DNA of 8,771 nucleotides from Gemmatimonadota bacterium (GCA_947457715.1 CANGXK010000088.1:1-8771), one strand, 5' to 3'. Numbered from the stretch's first letter, positions 1 to 6,460 are shown. Translations and numbers: made by a program. The notes: generated by a model from the letters alone, not told the origin.

Positions 1-126
1 ATCCTGGCGAGTCTCGTACGCCGCTTCGATTTCACCACGCTCGATGCCGACAGCGTGCGGCCATTCGCGCGGCTCACGACGCGGCCGGCGGTGGAGATCG
101 AGATGCGGGTGGCAGAAGCGCGGTAA
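1..126 (+). CDS. Cytochrome P450-like protein, C-terminal end only (5' part outside window)
   Basis: Frame 1 is open from the window edge to a TAA at 124-126 and gives 41 residues with GC-rich third positions. The peptide starts ILASLVRRF and continues with VRPFARLTTRP and IEMRV. This matches the end of bacterial cytochrome P450s: the last helix with an LRRF-like motif, then a beta hairpin usually written as P-x-ITLRP-x-x-G-x-x-MRV. The haem-binding cysteine loop and the I-helix would lie upstream of the window, so the catalytic core cannot be checked. The gene converges on clpP, separated only by a long inverted repeat. If it is a P450 it would be a haem monooxygenase of unknown substrate. 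A link to the nearby carotenoid genes is possible but untested. Another protein with a similar C-terminal tail cannot be excluded. Confidence 0.6.
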   Translation: MLASLVRRFDFTTLDADSVRPFARLTTRPAVEIEMRVAEAR

Positions 127-136
127 CGGAAAACTG

Positions 137-250
137 CAAACTCCCTAGGACGCAGGGGGGAGGGTATCAGGGGGCAGGAAGCAGGTGAACCGCGCGCGGT
201 TGCTGCTTCCTCCTTCCTGATACCCTCCCCCCTGCGTCCTAGGGAGTTTG
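137..250. repeat. 114-bp near-perfect inverted repeat between convergent genes
   Basis: The outer arms 137-170 and 217-250 are exact reverse complements over 34 bases. Inner arms 171-184 and 203-216 pair at 11 of 14 positions. The centre, 188-201, is a 14-bp perfect palindrome (AACCGCG/CGCGGTT). Only a small asymmetric bulge (185-187 against 202) breaks the symmetry. The repeat begins 10 bases after the P450-like stop and ends 9 bases before the clpP stop. It could act as a bidirectional transcription terminator. On the minus strand a short T-rich stretch follows the stem, but the plus side has no clean T tract. The size and perfection exceed an ordinary intrinsic terminator and suggest a palindromic dispersed repeat or MITE/REPIN-like element. 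The left arm is purine-rich with G runs at 155-160, 162-164 and 170-174. No target-site duplication is obvious. Confidence 0.9.
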
Positions 251-259
251 TGTTGTCCC

Positions 260-874
260 TTACTTCGTTACCGCAACCAGTTCCGCCTGGTGCTGGATCA
301 CGTTATCCACCAGCCCATACACCTTGGCGTCTTCGGCGCTCATGAACCGGTCGCGGTCGGTGTCGCGCTCGACCTGCTCGACCGGCTTCCCGGAGTGCTT
401 GGCCATCAGCTCGTTCATCTTCGAGCGGAGATACAGGATTTCGCGCGCCTGAATCTCGATGTCGGAGGCCGATCCGCCGCCACCGTTTTGTGACGGCTGG
501 TGGATCATGATGCGCGCGTGTGGCAACGCGCTGCGATGACCGGCGGCGCCGGCACAGAGCAGGAACGCGCCCATGCTCGCGGCCATACCCATGCACGTGG
601 TGTGCACGGGCGCCTTGATGAACTGCATGGTGTCGTACATCGCCAGGCCGGCAGACACGCTGCCGCCCGGCGAGTTGATGTACAGGTGGATCGGCTTCTC
701 GGGGTTGTCGGCCTCGAGGAAGAGCATCTGCGCGATGATGATGTTCGCGACGTCGTCGTTGATCGGCGACCCCAGGAACACGATACGGTCCATCAGCAGG
801 CGCGAGAAGATGTCATACGTGCGCTCGCCACGGCTTGAGCGCTCGATGATGTACGGCATGTAAATCGATGCCAT
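260..874 (-). CDS. clpP: ATP-dependent Clp protease proteolytic subunit ClpP
   Basis: This 204-residue protein is the cytoplasmic serine peptidase of the Clp system. It forms a double-heptamer chamber that degrades proteins unfolded by ClpX or ClpA/ClpC ATPases. The family triad is visible: Ser100 in GMAASMG, His125 in RIMIHQP and Asp175 in DRDRF, with spacing close to the E. coli enzyme (207 residues as precursor). The SPGGSV turn at 68-73 supplies the oxyanion region. A short GGGG stretch follows the His loop. The reading frame is open far upstream into tig, but the ATG at 874 is chosen because AGGAG lies 9 bases before it and the protein then has normal family length. It lies 56 bp downstream of tig on the same strand, the classic tig-clpP order. 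clpX does not follow. Confidence 0.98.
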   Translation of the reverse strand: MASIYMPYIIERSSRGERTYDIFSRLLMDRIVFLGSPINDDVANIIIAQMLFLEADNPEKPIHLYINSPGGSVSAGLAMYDTMQFIKAPVHTTCMGMAASMGAFLLCAGAAGHRSALPHARIMIHQPSQNGGGGSASDIEIQAREILYLRSKMNELMAKHSGKPVEQVERDTDRDRFMSAEDAKVYGLVDNVIQHQAELVAVTK

Positions 875-883
875 GCTGCGACT

Positions 884-888
884 CTCCT
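884..888 (-). promoter_or_regulatory. Shine-Dalgarno site of clpP
   Basis: The minus strand reads AGGAG here, 9 bases before the ATG at 874. It is the clearest ribosome binding site in the window. It rejects the longer in-frame starts that would overlap tig. Confidence 0.85.
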
Positions 889-930
889 GAAACGGTTGGT
901 CGGGCGGTGTCTCGAACGGGGATCGTGTGA

Positions 931-2175
931 TTACGCCGTCGTGACCGGATTCTTCTCGAGCAGCCAGCCGAACACGCGGTCTTCGGTCAGCTCTCGCTCG
1001 ATCTCCTGCAAACGACCCGACTTCTGCAGCTGCGCGTACACTTGGCCCGGATCCACGTTCCGCGCCTTCGCGAGCTCCTCGATGCGGGCATCCACGGCCG
1101 ACGCGCTCGCGGTGAGCGACTCGCGCTCGGCGATCGTATCGATGATCAGGTCGCGTCGCACCTGACGCTCGGCCATCGGAATGAACTCCTGCGTGAAGCG
1201 CTGCTTCTCGGCATCGGGCACGCCGTACATCTGCATGTAGCCATCGACCAGTTGCATCACCCACGCCTTCGGCACGTCGAACGGATTCGCCTCGACGATC
1301 TGGTCGATGATCTGTCCACGCACTTCCGCGTCGGCTTCGCGCTTCGAGTGCTCGCCCATGTCGGCACGCACGGCGTCGCGCAGGATCTGCACCGTGTCGA
1401 AGTCGCCGATTTCGCGTGCGAACGCGTCGTCGAGCGCCGGAAGCGACTTGCGCTTCACGTCGGTGAGCACGACGCGCACCAGCTTCGCGGCGCCACGCTG
1501 CGATTCGTCAGGGAAGTCTTCGGGCCAACGCACCTGCCGCTCGGTCGTACCGCCGGGGGAGGTCTCCATGATGAGCTCTTCGATACCGGCAATGGCCTGA
1601 CCGCCACCGAGCACGAGGCGGTACTCCTTGCCCTCGGGCAGGGAGCCATCGGCGTCGGCCGTGGAGAGCATCACCGTGACCATGTCACCGGGGGCCGGCT
1701 TGTCTTCGACCGGTGCCCAATCCGCCTTTTGTTCGCGGATCTTCTCGATCTGCTCCTCGACGAGTTCATCGGTGACCGCCGAATCACGGCGCGTCACGGT
1801 GAAGCCGTCGAGCCGCTCGAGCGTGAGTTCCGGGCGCACTTCGCAGTGCAGCTCGAACTCGAGGGGCTGGCCGGGTTCGGCCTTGAGATCATGCACGTGC
1901 GGCTGGGCGGCGAGCTTGAGCCCTTCGCGCTCGACCGCTTCGCGGAACGCATCGTTCATCGCAAGTTCGATGGCTTCCTGGCGCACTTCGGCAGCGTAGC
2001 GCTTGCGCACCATCGCGGCCGGGGCCTTGCCAGGGCGGAAGCCGGGAATGCGGGCCTGCGTCGCGTACTTGCGCGCCGCCTTCTCTTCGTAGGACGCGAC
2101 GGTGTCAGCCGGCACCGAGATCTGCATCCGGCGCGAGACTCCCGCGCTCTCGGTCGGGGTAATGGTGATGGTCAT
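931..2175 (-). CDS. tig: Trigger factor, ribosome-associated chaperone
   Basis: Trigger factor binds the ribosome exit tunnel and shields nascent chains; it also carries a prolyl isomerase domain. The 414 residues compare with 432 in E. coli. The N-terminal domain holds the ribosome-docking signature GFRPGKAP at 45-52, matching E. coli GFRKGKVP. An FKBP-like domain spans roughly 163-242, followed by the helical C-terminal chaperone domain. The family IPGFE motif reads IAGIE here, so the aromatic residue of the isomerase pocket is isoleucine 198. The ATG at 2175 is preferred over an in-frame TTG at 2184 because it puts the docking loop at the family position. Neither start has a recognisable Shine-Dalgarno sequence, and a possible -10 element lies 7 bases before the ATG. 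clpP follows 56 bp downstream, probably in the same transcript. Confidence 0.96.
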   Translation of the reverse strand: MTITITPTESAGVSRRMQISVPADTVASYEEKAARKYATQARIPGFRPGKAPAAMVRKRYAAEVRQEAIELAMNDAFREAVEREGLKLAAQPHVHDLKAEPGQPLEFELHCEVRPELTLERLDGFTVTRRDSAVTDELVEEQIEKIREQKADWAPVEDKPAPGDMVTVMLSTADADGSLPEGKEYRLVLGGGQAIAGIEELIMETSPGGTTERQVRWPEDFPDESQRGAAKLVRVVLTDVKRKSLPALDDAFAREIGDFDTVQILRDAVRADMGEHSKREADAEVRGQIIDQIVEANPFDVPKAWVMQLVDGYMQMYGVPDAEKQRFTQEFIPMAERQVRRDLIIDTIAERESLTASASAVDARIEELAKARNVDPGQVYAQLQKSGRLQEIERELTEDRVFGWLLEKNPVTTA

Positions 2176-2182
2176 GCGGCGC

Positions 2183-2212
2183 AATCTAAGTGAGGCAGGG
2201 AGTCGGGGTGAA
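2183..2212 (-). promoter_or_regulatory. Possible tig promoter giving a leaderless mRNA
   Basis: On the minus strand TTCACC (2207-2212) and TAGATT (2183-2188) are separated by 18 bases; each matches the sigma-70 consensus at four of six positions. TAGATT ends 7 bases before the tig ATG, which would put the transcription start at or next to the A of the ATG. The absence of a Shine-Dalgarno site fits a leaderless transcript. The match is weak and could be chance. Confidence 0.3.
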
Positions 2213-2289
2213 CTGCGAAAACAGGGCCGCCGTCGGATTGCCTCCAGGCGGCCGCCCTGCGATCGGGGGAACGGCCAGCGGTGAAACGT

Positions 2290-2307
2290 CCGCCGGCCAC
2301 ACGGCGG
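2290..2307 (-). terminator. Hairpin directly after the crtI stop, possible terminator
   Basis: CCGCCG (2290-2295) and CGGCGG (2302-2307) form a perfect 6-bp GC stem with a 6-base loop, touching the TAG stop of crtI. The minus strand continues ACGTTTCACC, so the T tract is very short. A second GC-rich imperfect stem lies further on, near 2222-2260. These may end or weaken crt transcription before tig, but termination is not secure. Confidence 0.4.
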
Positions 2308-3819
2308 CTAGCGGAGTGACAACTCCGGGGCCGGGGTGGCCGCCCGGGCCGGCGCGCCGCCGATCAGTTCGGCGACGATCTTGCCGCTCGAGATCACGCC
2401 GGGAAGCCCGGCACCGGGATGGGTGCCGGCGCCGCAAAAGTACAGATTCGGGATGTCCTTACTGACGTTGTGCGGGCGCATATAGGCCGACTGCGTGAGC
2501 ACGGGCTCCGGGCCGAAGGCGCTCCCCAGGTAGCTGTTCAAGCGGGTCTCGAAATAGCGCGGGTCAATGCGCCGCTCGGTCACGATGTGCTGGCTGAGAC
2601 CGGGCATGTAGCGCTCCTCGAGATACCCCATGATCCGGTCGCGGTAGCGATCCCCAACGGCCTCCCAGTCCACATCCCCGCCCAAGTGAGGCACGGGCGA
2701 GAGCACATACCAGCAGTCGTGCCCCGGCGGGGCCAGGGAGGGATCGGTGGCCGTTGGGCGATGCAGGTACAGCGAGAAGTCGTCGGACAGGATCTTCTTC
2801 TCGAAGATGTCTTCCAGCAGCGCCTTGTAGCGCGGGCCCATGATGATCTCATGGTGCGCGATGTCCTCGTACTGCTTGTCGGTGCCGAAGTAGATCACGA
2901 ACAGCGACATCGAGAAGCGCATGCGCTCCACCTTGGCGTTGCTCATGGAGGGTCGCGCCTCGGGCGGCAGCAGCGTGCGATAGGCCTGCGCCACATCGCC
3001 ATTGCACACCACGGCGTCGGCCTTGAGCACTTCGCCGTCGACCAGTTTCACCCCGGTGGTCCGGCGGCGGGCCGCATCGACCGTGATCTCCTGCACCTCA
3101 CTGTCGAAGCGGATCGTGCCGCCGAGATCTTCGAACGCCTGCACGAGGGCCCGCACGAGCGCACCGGTGCCGCCCATGGCGAAGAGCACGCCCCACTGCT
3201 GCTCGAGCTTGTGGATCAGCGCGTACATCGACGACGTCTTGTACGGATTGCCGCCCACCAGCAGGGGGTGGAAGGAGAACACTTGCCGCAGACGGTCGTC
3301 CTTGAGGTACTTGTCGGCGAGGTCGGCCACTGAGACATCGGAGCGTGTGCGGATCAGGTCGGGCAGCATCTTGATCATCGAGCCGGCCGTGAGGAACGGC
3401 TTGTCGATGAGCGGCATCCCGACGTTGAAAATCTCCCAGGCCTTTTCGCGAAACTTCAGGTAGCCGGCGACATCAGCGGGGTTGAACTCACCCACCTGAC
3501 GGACGATGTCGTCGCGGTTGCCGTTGTAGTGAAAAACGGAGCCGTCTTCGAACCGAATGTTGTAAAACGGATCGAGCAGCTTGAGCGTGATGTAGTCTTC
3601 GGTCTTCCGGCCGGTGAGCGCGAAGAGTTCGTCGATCAGCCACGGCGCCGTGATGATCGTCGGACCGGCGTCGAACGTGAAGCCATCCTGCTCGAACACG
3701 TAGCCGCGCCCGCCCGCCTTATCGAGCTTCTCGACAATGGTGACGTCGTGGCCCTGTGCCTGCAGACGAATGGCCGCAGCGAGTCCACCGAAGCCGCTGC
3801 CGATGACAACAATGCGCAT
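2308..3819 (-). CDS. crtI: Phytoene desaturase, CrtI type
   Basis: CrtI is an FAD enzyme that introduces double bonds into phytoene, typically giving lycopene. The 503-residue length is usual. The N-terminal Rossmann motif is GSGFGG at 7-12, with the ribose-binding acidic residue Glu30 at the end of the second strand, then GGR at 36-38 and DAGPT at 50-54, all typical of the family. The CrtI C-terminal signature, containing FCGAGTHPGAGLPG, starts near residue 458. An Ala/Pro-rich tail of about 15 residues follows. The number of desaturation steps, and whether 3,4-didehydrolycopene is made, cannot be read from sequence. The ATG at 3819 puts the FAD motif at the usual distance; no clear Shine-Dalgarno site precedes it. 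It lies 47 bp downstream of the small membrane protein and is the last gene of the crt cluster. Confidence 0.94.
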   Translation of the reverse strand: MRIVVIGSGFGGLAAAIRLQAQGHDVTIVEKLDKAGGRGYVFEQDGFTFDAGPTIITAPWLIDELFALTGRKTEDYITLKLLDPFYNIRFEDGSVFHYNGNRDDIVRQVGEFNPADVAGYLKFREKAWEIFNVGMPLIDKPFLTAGSMIKMLPDLIRTRSDVSVADLADKYLKDDRLRQVFSFHPLLVGGNPYKTSSMYALIHKLEQQWGVLFAMGGTGALVRALVQAFEDLGGTIRFDSEVQEITVDAARRRTTGVKLVDGEVLKADAVVCNGDVAQAYRTLLPPEARPSMSNAKVERMRFSMSLFVIYFGTDKQYEDIAHHEIIMGPRYKALLEDIFEKKILSDDFSLYLHRPTATDPSLAPPGHDCWYVLSPVPHLGGDVDWEAVGDRYRDRIMGYLEERYMPGLSQHIVTERRIDPRYFETRLNSYLGSAFGPEPVLTQSAYMRPHNVSKDIPNLYFCGAGTHPGAGLPGVISSGKIVAELIGGAPARAATPAPELSLR

Positions 3820-3860
3820 GAACCGAGGTGCTGAAGAAAGCGGGGAGCGCCGCTCCGCCG

Positions 3861-3872
3861 CGCTGATCAGCG
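3861..3872. other. 12-bp perfect palindrome over the stop of the small membrane protein gene
   Basis: CGCTGATCAGCG is self-complementary and contains the TGA stop of the upstream gene. It lies 41 bases before the crtI start. It may be a small mRNA hairpin between the two genes or chance in GC-rich DNA. Confidence 0.25.
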
Positions 3873-4169
3873 GCGAAGCAGCACAGTAATGTGCCAGAGA
3901 TGAATCACGAGCGCCGCCAGCATGGCCAGCGCAAACCCTTCGGGCGACGGATCCGGTCGGCGATGAAAAATCATCGCCGCGACCAGTGAACCGCCGGCCC
4001 CGAGAAACGACACGATGCGCGCCGTGTTCGGCGAGCCGAGCGGCGACGACGGATGGCGACGCTGCCAGAGATAGAGCACAGCGGCCTCGATCACGATCCA
4101 GACGAGAATGCCGATCGGCAGCGCGTCCGAATCGAAGATCGGGGTGAGACGATCCATCACACCGTTCAT
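3867..4169 (-). CDS. Small three-helix membrane protein of unknown function in the carotenoid operon
   Basis: I do not recognise a named family. The 100-residue product has three hydrophobic segments, about residues 17-35, 51-69 and 78-98, joined by polar loops. The first loop is basic (QRRHP) and the second is RRPDPSPEG. Trp24 and Trp35 flank the first helix, and the third contains an IHLWH motif with two histidines near its end. Charge suggests the helix 1-2 loop faces the cytoplasm. It lies 58 bp after cruF and 47 bp before crtI on the same strand, so it is probably cotranscribed with them. The context suggests a role in carotenoid synthesis, membrane placement or enzyme assembly, which is inference only. 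Start choice between ATG 4169 and ATG 4157 is open, since neither has a Shine-Dalgarno site. The gene is treated as real because of its position and coherent membrane pattern. Confidence 0.7.
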   Translation of the reverse strand: MNGVMDRLTPIFDSDALPIGILVWIVIEAAVLYLWQRRHPSSPLGSPNTARIVSFLGAGGSLVAAMIFHRRPDPSPEGFALAMLAALVIHLWHITVLLRR

Positions 4170-4227
4170 GCGGCTAACGCAATCGCGCCGGCAGCGGTGC
4201 CCGTGTGCAGGTCAGCCGCATGTGGCA

Positions 4228-5193
4228 TCAGCGGCCTGAGACCGCGACGCCACCGAGTTGGGCCGCGCCAATCTCGGGCAGCGGCGCGGGCGCGCGGCGA
4301 AGCGCCGCCCACAGCGGGACGGCCATGGCGATCGTCCCCAACACACCGGCCAACACCATGTCCTGACGGAAGCAGATGGCCAGCGGGAGCAGCCCGTTCA
4401 CGGCGTACAGGGTGATCGGGAGACGGTGCGGTGCCACTTTGGCCGCCCAGACGGTCGGCGGCACAATCGCCAGCATGACCCGGGCCACCAGGATCCCGGT
4501 CAGCAACCAGCCGAGCCAATTCGTGATCGGCATGCCGAAGAAGATCGGCTTGCCGATGAATTGCTCGAAAGCGGAGCGGTCGGCCAAACTGCCAATCTCC
4601 CAAAACCAGTGATTGGTTTTCACCATGGCCGGGTCCATCGACACGTCCCACGCCGTGAGCACAAGGCCGCCCATCAGAGCCCAGTACCATTTCGACGTGT
4701 TGTCGTCTTTGGCTGGCAGGAAGCGGCCGCAGATCGCCAGGGAGGCGACCAGCATGTAGAACCACGACGTCGGAATGTTGAACGGCACGCGTCCGAACAG
4801 CTTGTAGCCGAGCTGACTCGAATACTCATAGGCGCCAAACGGATAATCCGTGACGGTGCCGGCGTACTCGGAAAGGAAGGCCAGGCAGAATGACACGATG
4901 AACACCACGGCCGCGCGGCCCATGCCAATGCAATGCGCCAGGAACGCCAGCCCGGCGATGGCACCGAGCGTCACGGTGGTTGCCCCGCCGTAGGTGAAGC
5001 CCATGGCCATCACCTTCTGGTTCTGCGCGGTCTGCAGCCACTCCGGATACGGCGGCACCAGGAACGTGGCGAAGGCGAAGGCCGAAAACGCGCTGAAGAA
5101 CGCGTGCCCCAGCAGCGTGAGCCCCGCAATCTTGAAGAGCGTCGACGTCGAGGTGTCGCGCAGGGTGTCCCGATGGTTGGTGGAAACGGTCAT
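4228..5193 (-). CDS. cruF: Carotenoid 1,2-hydratase of the CruF (DUF422) family
   Basis: CruF is an integral membrane enzyme that adds water across the C-1,2 double bond of a carotenoid psi end, giving a 1-hydroxy end. Family members are known in cyanobacteria (myxol pathway) and Deinococcus. The 321-residue protein has multiple hydrophobic segments and the family blocks: SEYAGTVTDYPFGAYEY at 108-124, TAWDVSMDPAM at 180-190 with two aspartates, and GMPITNWLGWLLTG at 220-233. Glu109, Asp183 and Asp187 are plausible functional residues by conservation. The C-terminal tail is Ala/Pro-rich. The ATG at 5193 lies 12 bp after the crtB stop and has GAGGGG 8 bases upstream, overlapping the crtB TGA, so the two genes are probably translationally coupled. 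Together with CrtB and CrtI it implies a hydroxylated acyclic product. Whether it acts on one end or both cannot be told. Confidence 0.9.
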   Translation of the reverse strand: MTVSTNHRDTLRDTSTSTLFKIAGLTLLGHAFFSAFSAFAFATFLVPPYPEWLQTAQNQKVMAMGFTYGGATTVTLGAIAGLAFLAHCIGMGRAAVVFIVSFCLAFLSEYAGTVTDYPFGAYEYSSQLGYKLFGRVPFNIPTSWFYMLVASLAICGRFLPAKDDNTSKWYWALMGGLVLTAWDVSMDPAMVKTNHWFWEIGSLADRSAFEQFIGKPIFFGMPITNWLGWLLTGILVARVMLAIVPPTVWAAKVAPHRLPITLYAVNGLLPLAICFRQDMVLAGVLGTIAMAVPLWAALRRAPAPLPEIGAAQLGGVAVSGR

Positions 5194-5201
5194 ACGAGGA
5201 G

Positions 5202-5207
5202 CCCCTC
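5202..5207 (-). promoter_or_regulatory. Shine-Dalgarno of cruF embedded in the crtB stop
   Basis: The minus strand reads TGAGGGG followed by 8 bases and the cruF ATG, so the ribosome binding site shares bases with the crtB stop codon. GAGG at the start of this site can pair with CCTC four bases downstream, making a small hairpin that a terminating ribosome would open. This fits translational coupling; the hairpin is inferred. Confidence 0.65.
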
Positions 5208-6189
5208 AGGCCAGTCGGATCAGGGAATCGGCATTGGACGCGACCGTGTTGGGTTCCCAGACGATCCGAGGACCATGTCCCAACGCGGAGAGATCCGGTG
5301 CCGGCGCACGATAGCGCCAGGCGTTCCAGAGAATACCGACGCGCGCCAGACGACCAAGGCGCGCACGGGTGGAAATGGTGTCGTACCGCTGCCCTTCGAT
5401 CGCCGTGAGGATGCCGGCATACCCGTTGGCGCAGGCGGCCGCGCACCGCTGCGCATCGCCATCGAGCAGCGCGATGCCGGGCAGGGCGGCCGCGTACAGC
5501 GCCCGCGCTCGGCTGACCTCATACGCCATCAGCGGTGCCCAGCCGGCGTCCCGTGCCAACTCGGGACCGCCGGTCAACACGTCCTGCGGGGTGAGGCCGA
5601 ACTTCGCCATATCCTCGGCCGGCAGGTAACACCGGCCGCGCTGGGCATCTTCCCCAACGTCCCGGAGGATGTTGGTGAGCTGCATGGCGGTGCCAAGGAT
5701 TCGGGCGTACTGGATAGCCTGAGTGCGCATGGCCGGTCCGGCAGGGACGCCGAATACGTACGTGCACATCTCGCCGACGGAGCTCGCGACGCCCTGACAG
5801 TACTGTTCGAGCTCGATCCAGGTGTCGTACGTGTGCGCGTCGAGGTCACGGCGCACGCCATCGAGCAACTCGAACAGCGGGGCAGGTGACACCTCGTAAG
5901 CACGGGCCACCCACGCCACCTCACGGAAGATCGGTCCGCTGGGGCGCCCATCGAGGGCGGCCTGCAGTTGATTCCGGTAGGCGTCGAGCTGGATCGCCAG
6001 TTCGGACACGTTGTCGTGGTCCGCCTGATCGACCAGATCGTCAGCGATACGGCAGAACGCATAGAGCGCGTACGCGGCGCGACGCTTCGACGCCGGGAGC
6101 AGTTTGCTCCCCAGCGAAAAGGTGCGCGCGTGGACCATCGTGATCCGGGCGCATTCGGACGCGTCGTCGAGAGACGCATTCATGATCAT
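5206..6189 (-). CDS. crtB: Phytoene synthase
   Basis: CrtB condenses two geranylgeranyl diphosphates to phytoene, the first committed carotenoid step, with Mg2+-bound substrate at the membrane surface. The 327-residue protein has both aspartate-rich motifs of the squalene/phytoene synthase family: DDLVD at 50-54 and DVGED at 177-181. The second lies in the signature LTNILRDVGEDAQRGRCYLP (171-190). The SSVGEM element at 136-141 is also present. FSLGSKLLP near the N-terminus is typical of CrtB. The context with crtI and cruF favours phytoene over squalene synthase. The start may be ATG 6189 or ATG 6183; the only SD-like bases (AGAG) suit the second slightly better. It is the first gene of the carotenoid operon, behind a 344-bp gap that should hold its promoter. 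Confidence 0.95.
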   Translation of the reverse strand: MIMNASLDDASECARITMVHARTFSLGSKLLPASKRRAAYALYAFCRIADDLVDQADHDNVSELAIQLDAYRNQLQAALDGRPSGPIFREVAWVARAYEVSPAPLFELLDGVRRDLDAHTYDTWIELEQYCQGVASSVGEMCTYVFGVPAGPAMRTQAIQYARILGTAMQLTNILRDVGEDAQRGRCYLPAEDMAKFGLTPQDVLTGGPELARDAGWAPLMAYEVSRARALYAAALPGIALLDGDAQRCAAACANGYAGILTAIEGQRYDTISTRARLGRLARVGILWNAWRYRAPAPDLSALGHGPRIVWEPNTVASNADSLIRLA

Positions 6190-6294
6190 GCGACTCTGGG
6201 CAGCATCGGCTGCATAAAAGAACTCATGCCGGCACGGAAACTCATCAGAACGGTGGTCAGGCGGGATGACGGCAGCCGCGATTCGAACGACGGG

Positions 6295-6341
6295 AGTATA
6301 CGGCCCGTACGTGGTGAACGCGGAAAATGGGGACAGGTTCC
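6295..6341 (-). promoter_or_regulatory. Candidate crtB promoter elements
   Basis: Two alternatives overlap on the minus strand. TATACT at 6295-6300 matches the sigma-70 -10 hexamer at five of six positions but lacks a good -35 at 16-18 bp; it would give a leader of about 100 nt. GGAAC (6337-6341) and CGTT (6317-6320), spaced by 16 bases, resemble an ECF-sigma promoter. Neither is proven. Confidence 0.3.
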
Positions 6342-6378
6342 TGCGCGTGCTGCCACGTGGCGGAAGTGGTTGTACCGA
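6321..6378. repeat. Possible REP-like palindromic remnant
   Basis: The plus strand reads AATGGGGACAGG, then CGTG-CTGC-CACG (6346-6357), the palindrome GCCACGTGGC, and AAGTGG. From memory, GGGGACAG motifs next to short hairpins occur in repeats linked to REP-associated tyrosine transposases in several phyla. No transposase lies nearby, and only one copy is in the window. Confidence 0.25.
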
Positions 6379-6407
6379 TGGGTCTACACAAGGTAAGGTG
6401 TGATCGG

Positions 6408-6460
6408 TTTACAGGACTGTCAACTATTCTTTACAGCAGGAGTGTCAAGTCTTCTTGACG
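6408..6460. promoter_or_regulatory. Clustered TTKACA half-sites, possible operator upstream of crtB
   Basis: The plus strand has TTTACA-N4-TGTCAA at 6408-6423 and TTTACA-N7-TGTCAA at 6430-6448, beginning 22 bp apart. The second TGTCAA also forms GTCAAG-TCTT-CTTGAC (6444-6459) with a further half-site. On the minus strand these read TTGACA, identical to a -35 box. Five related half-sites in 53 bp, two helical turns apart, look like a regulator-binding cluster. Light-responsive CarH/LitR-type or other repressors often control crtB, but the regulator here is unknown. Confidence 0.45.

Noticed and set aside
137..250. Palindrome as a phage attachment site or replication origin
   Set aside because: No integrase, iterons, DnaA boxes or AT-rich segment lie nearby.
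875..1264. N-terminal extension of the clpP frame by 130 codons
   Set aside because: The extension overlaps tig, is Arg-rich and non-homologous, while ATG 874 has a good Shine-Dalgarno site and gives the family length.
1042..2193. 383-codon plus-strand open frame opposite tig
   Set aside because: It is antisense to a certain trigger factor gene, and its His/Arg/Leu-rich product has no family pattern; such frames are common opposite GC-rich genes.
5968..6396. 142-codon plus-strand open frame antisense to crtB and into its upstream gap
   Set aside because: It is largely opposite crtB, rich in Arg, with no family features.
6408..6448. Possible start of a CRISPR or tandem repeat array
   Set aside because: Only two short, unequal copies (16 and 19 bp) are present with no spacers; a regulator-binding cluster is more likely.
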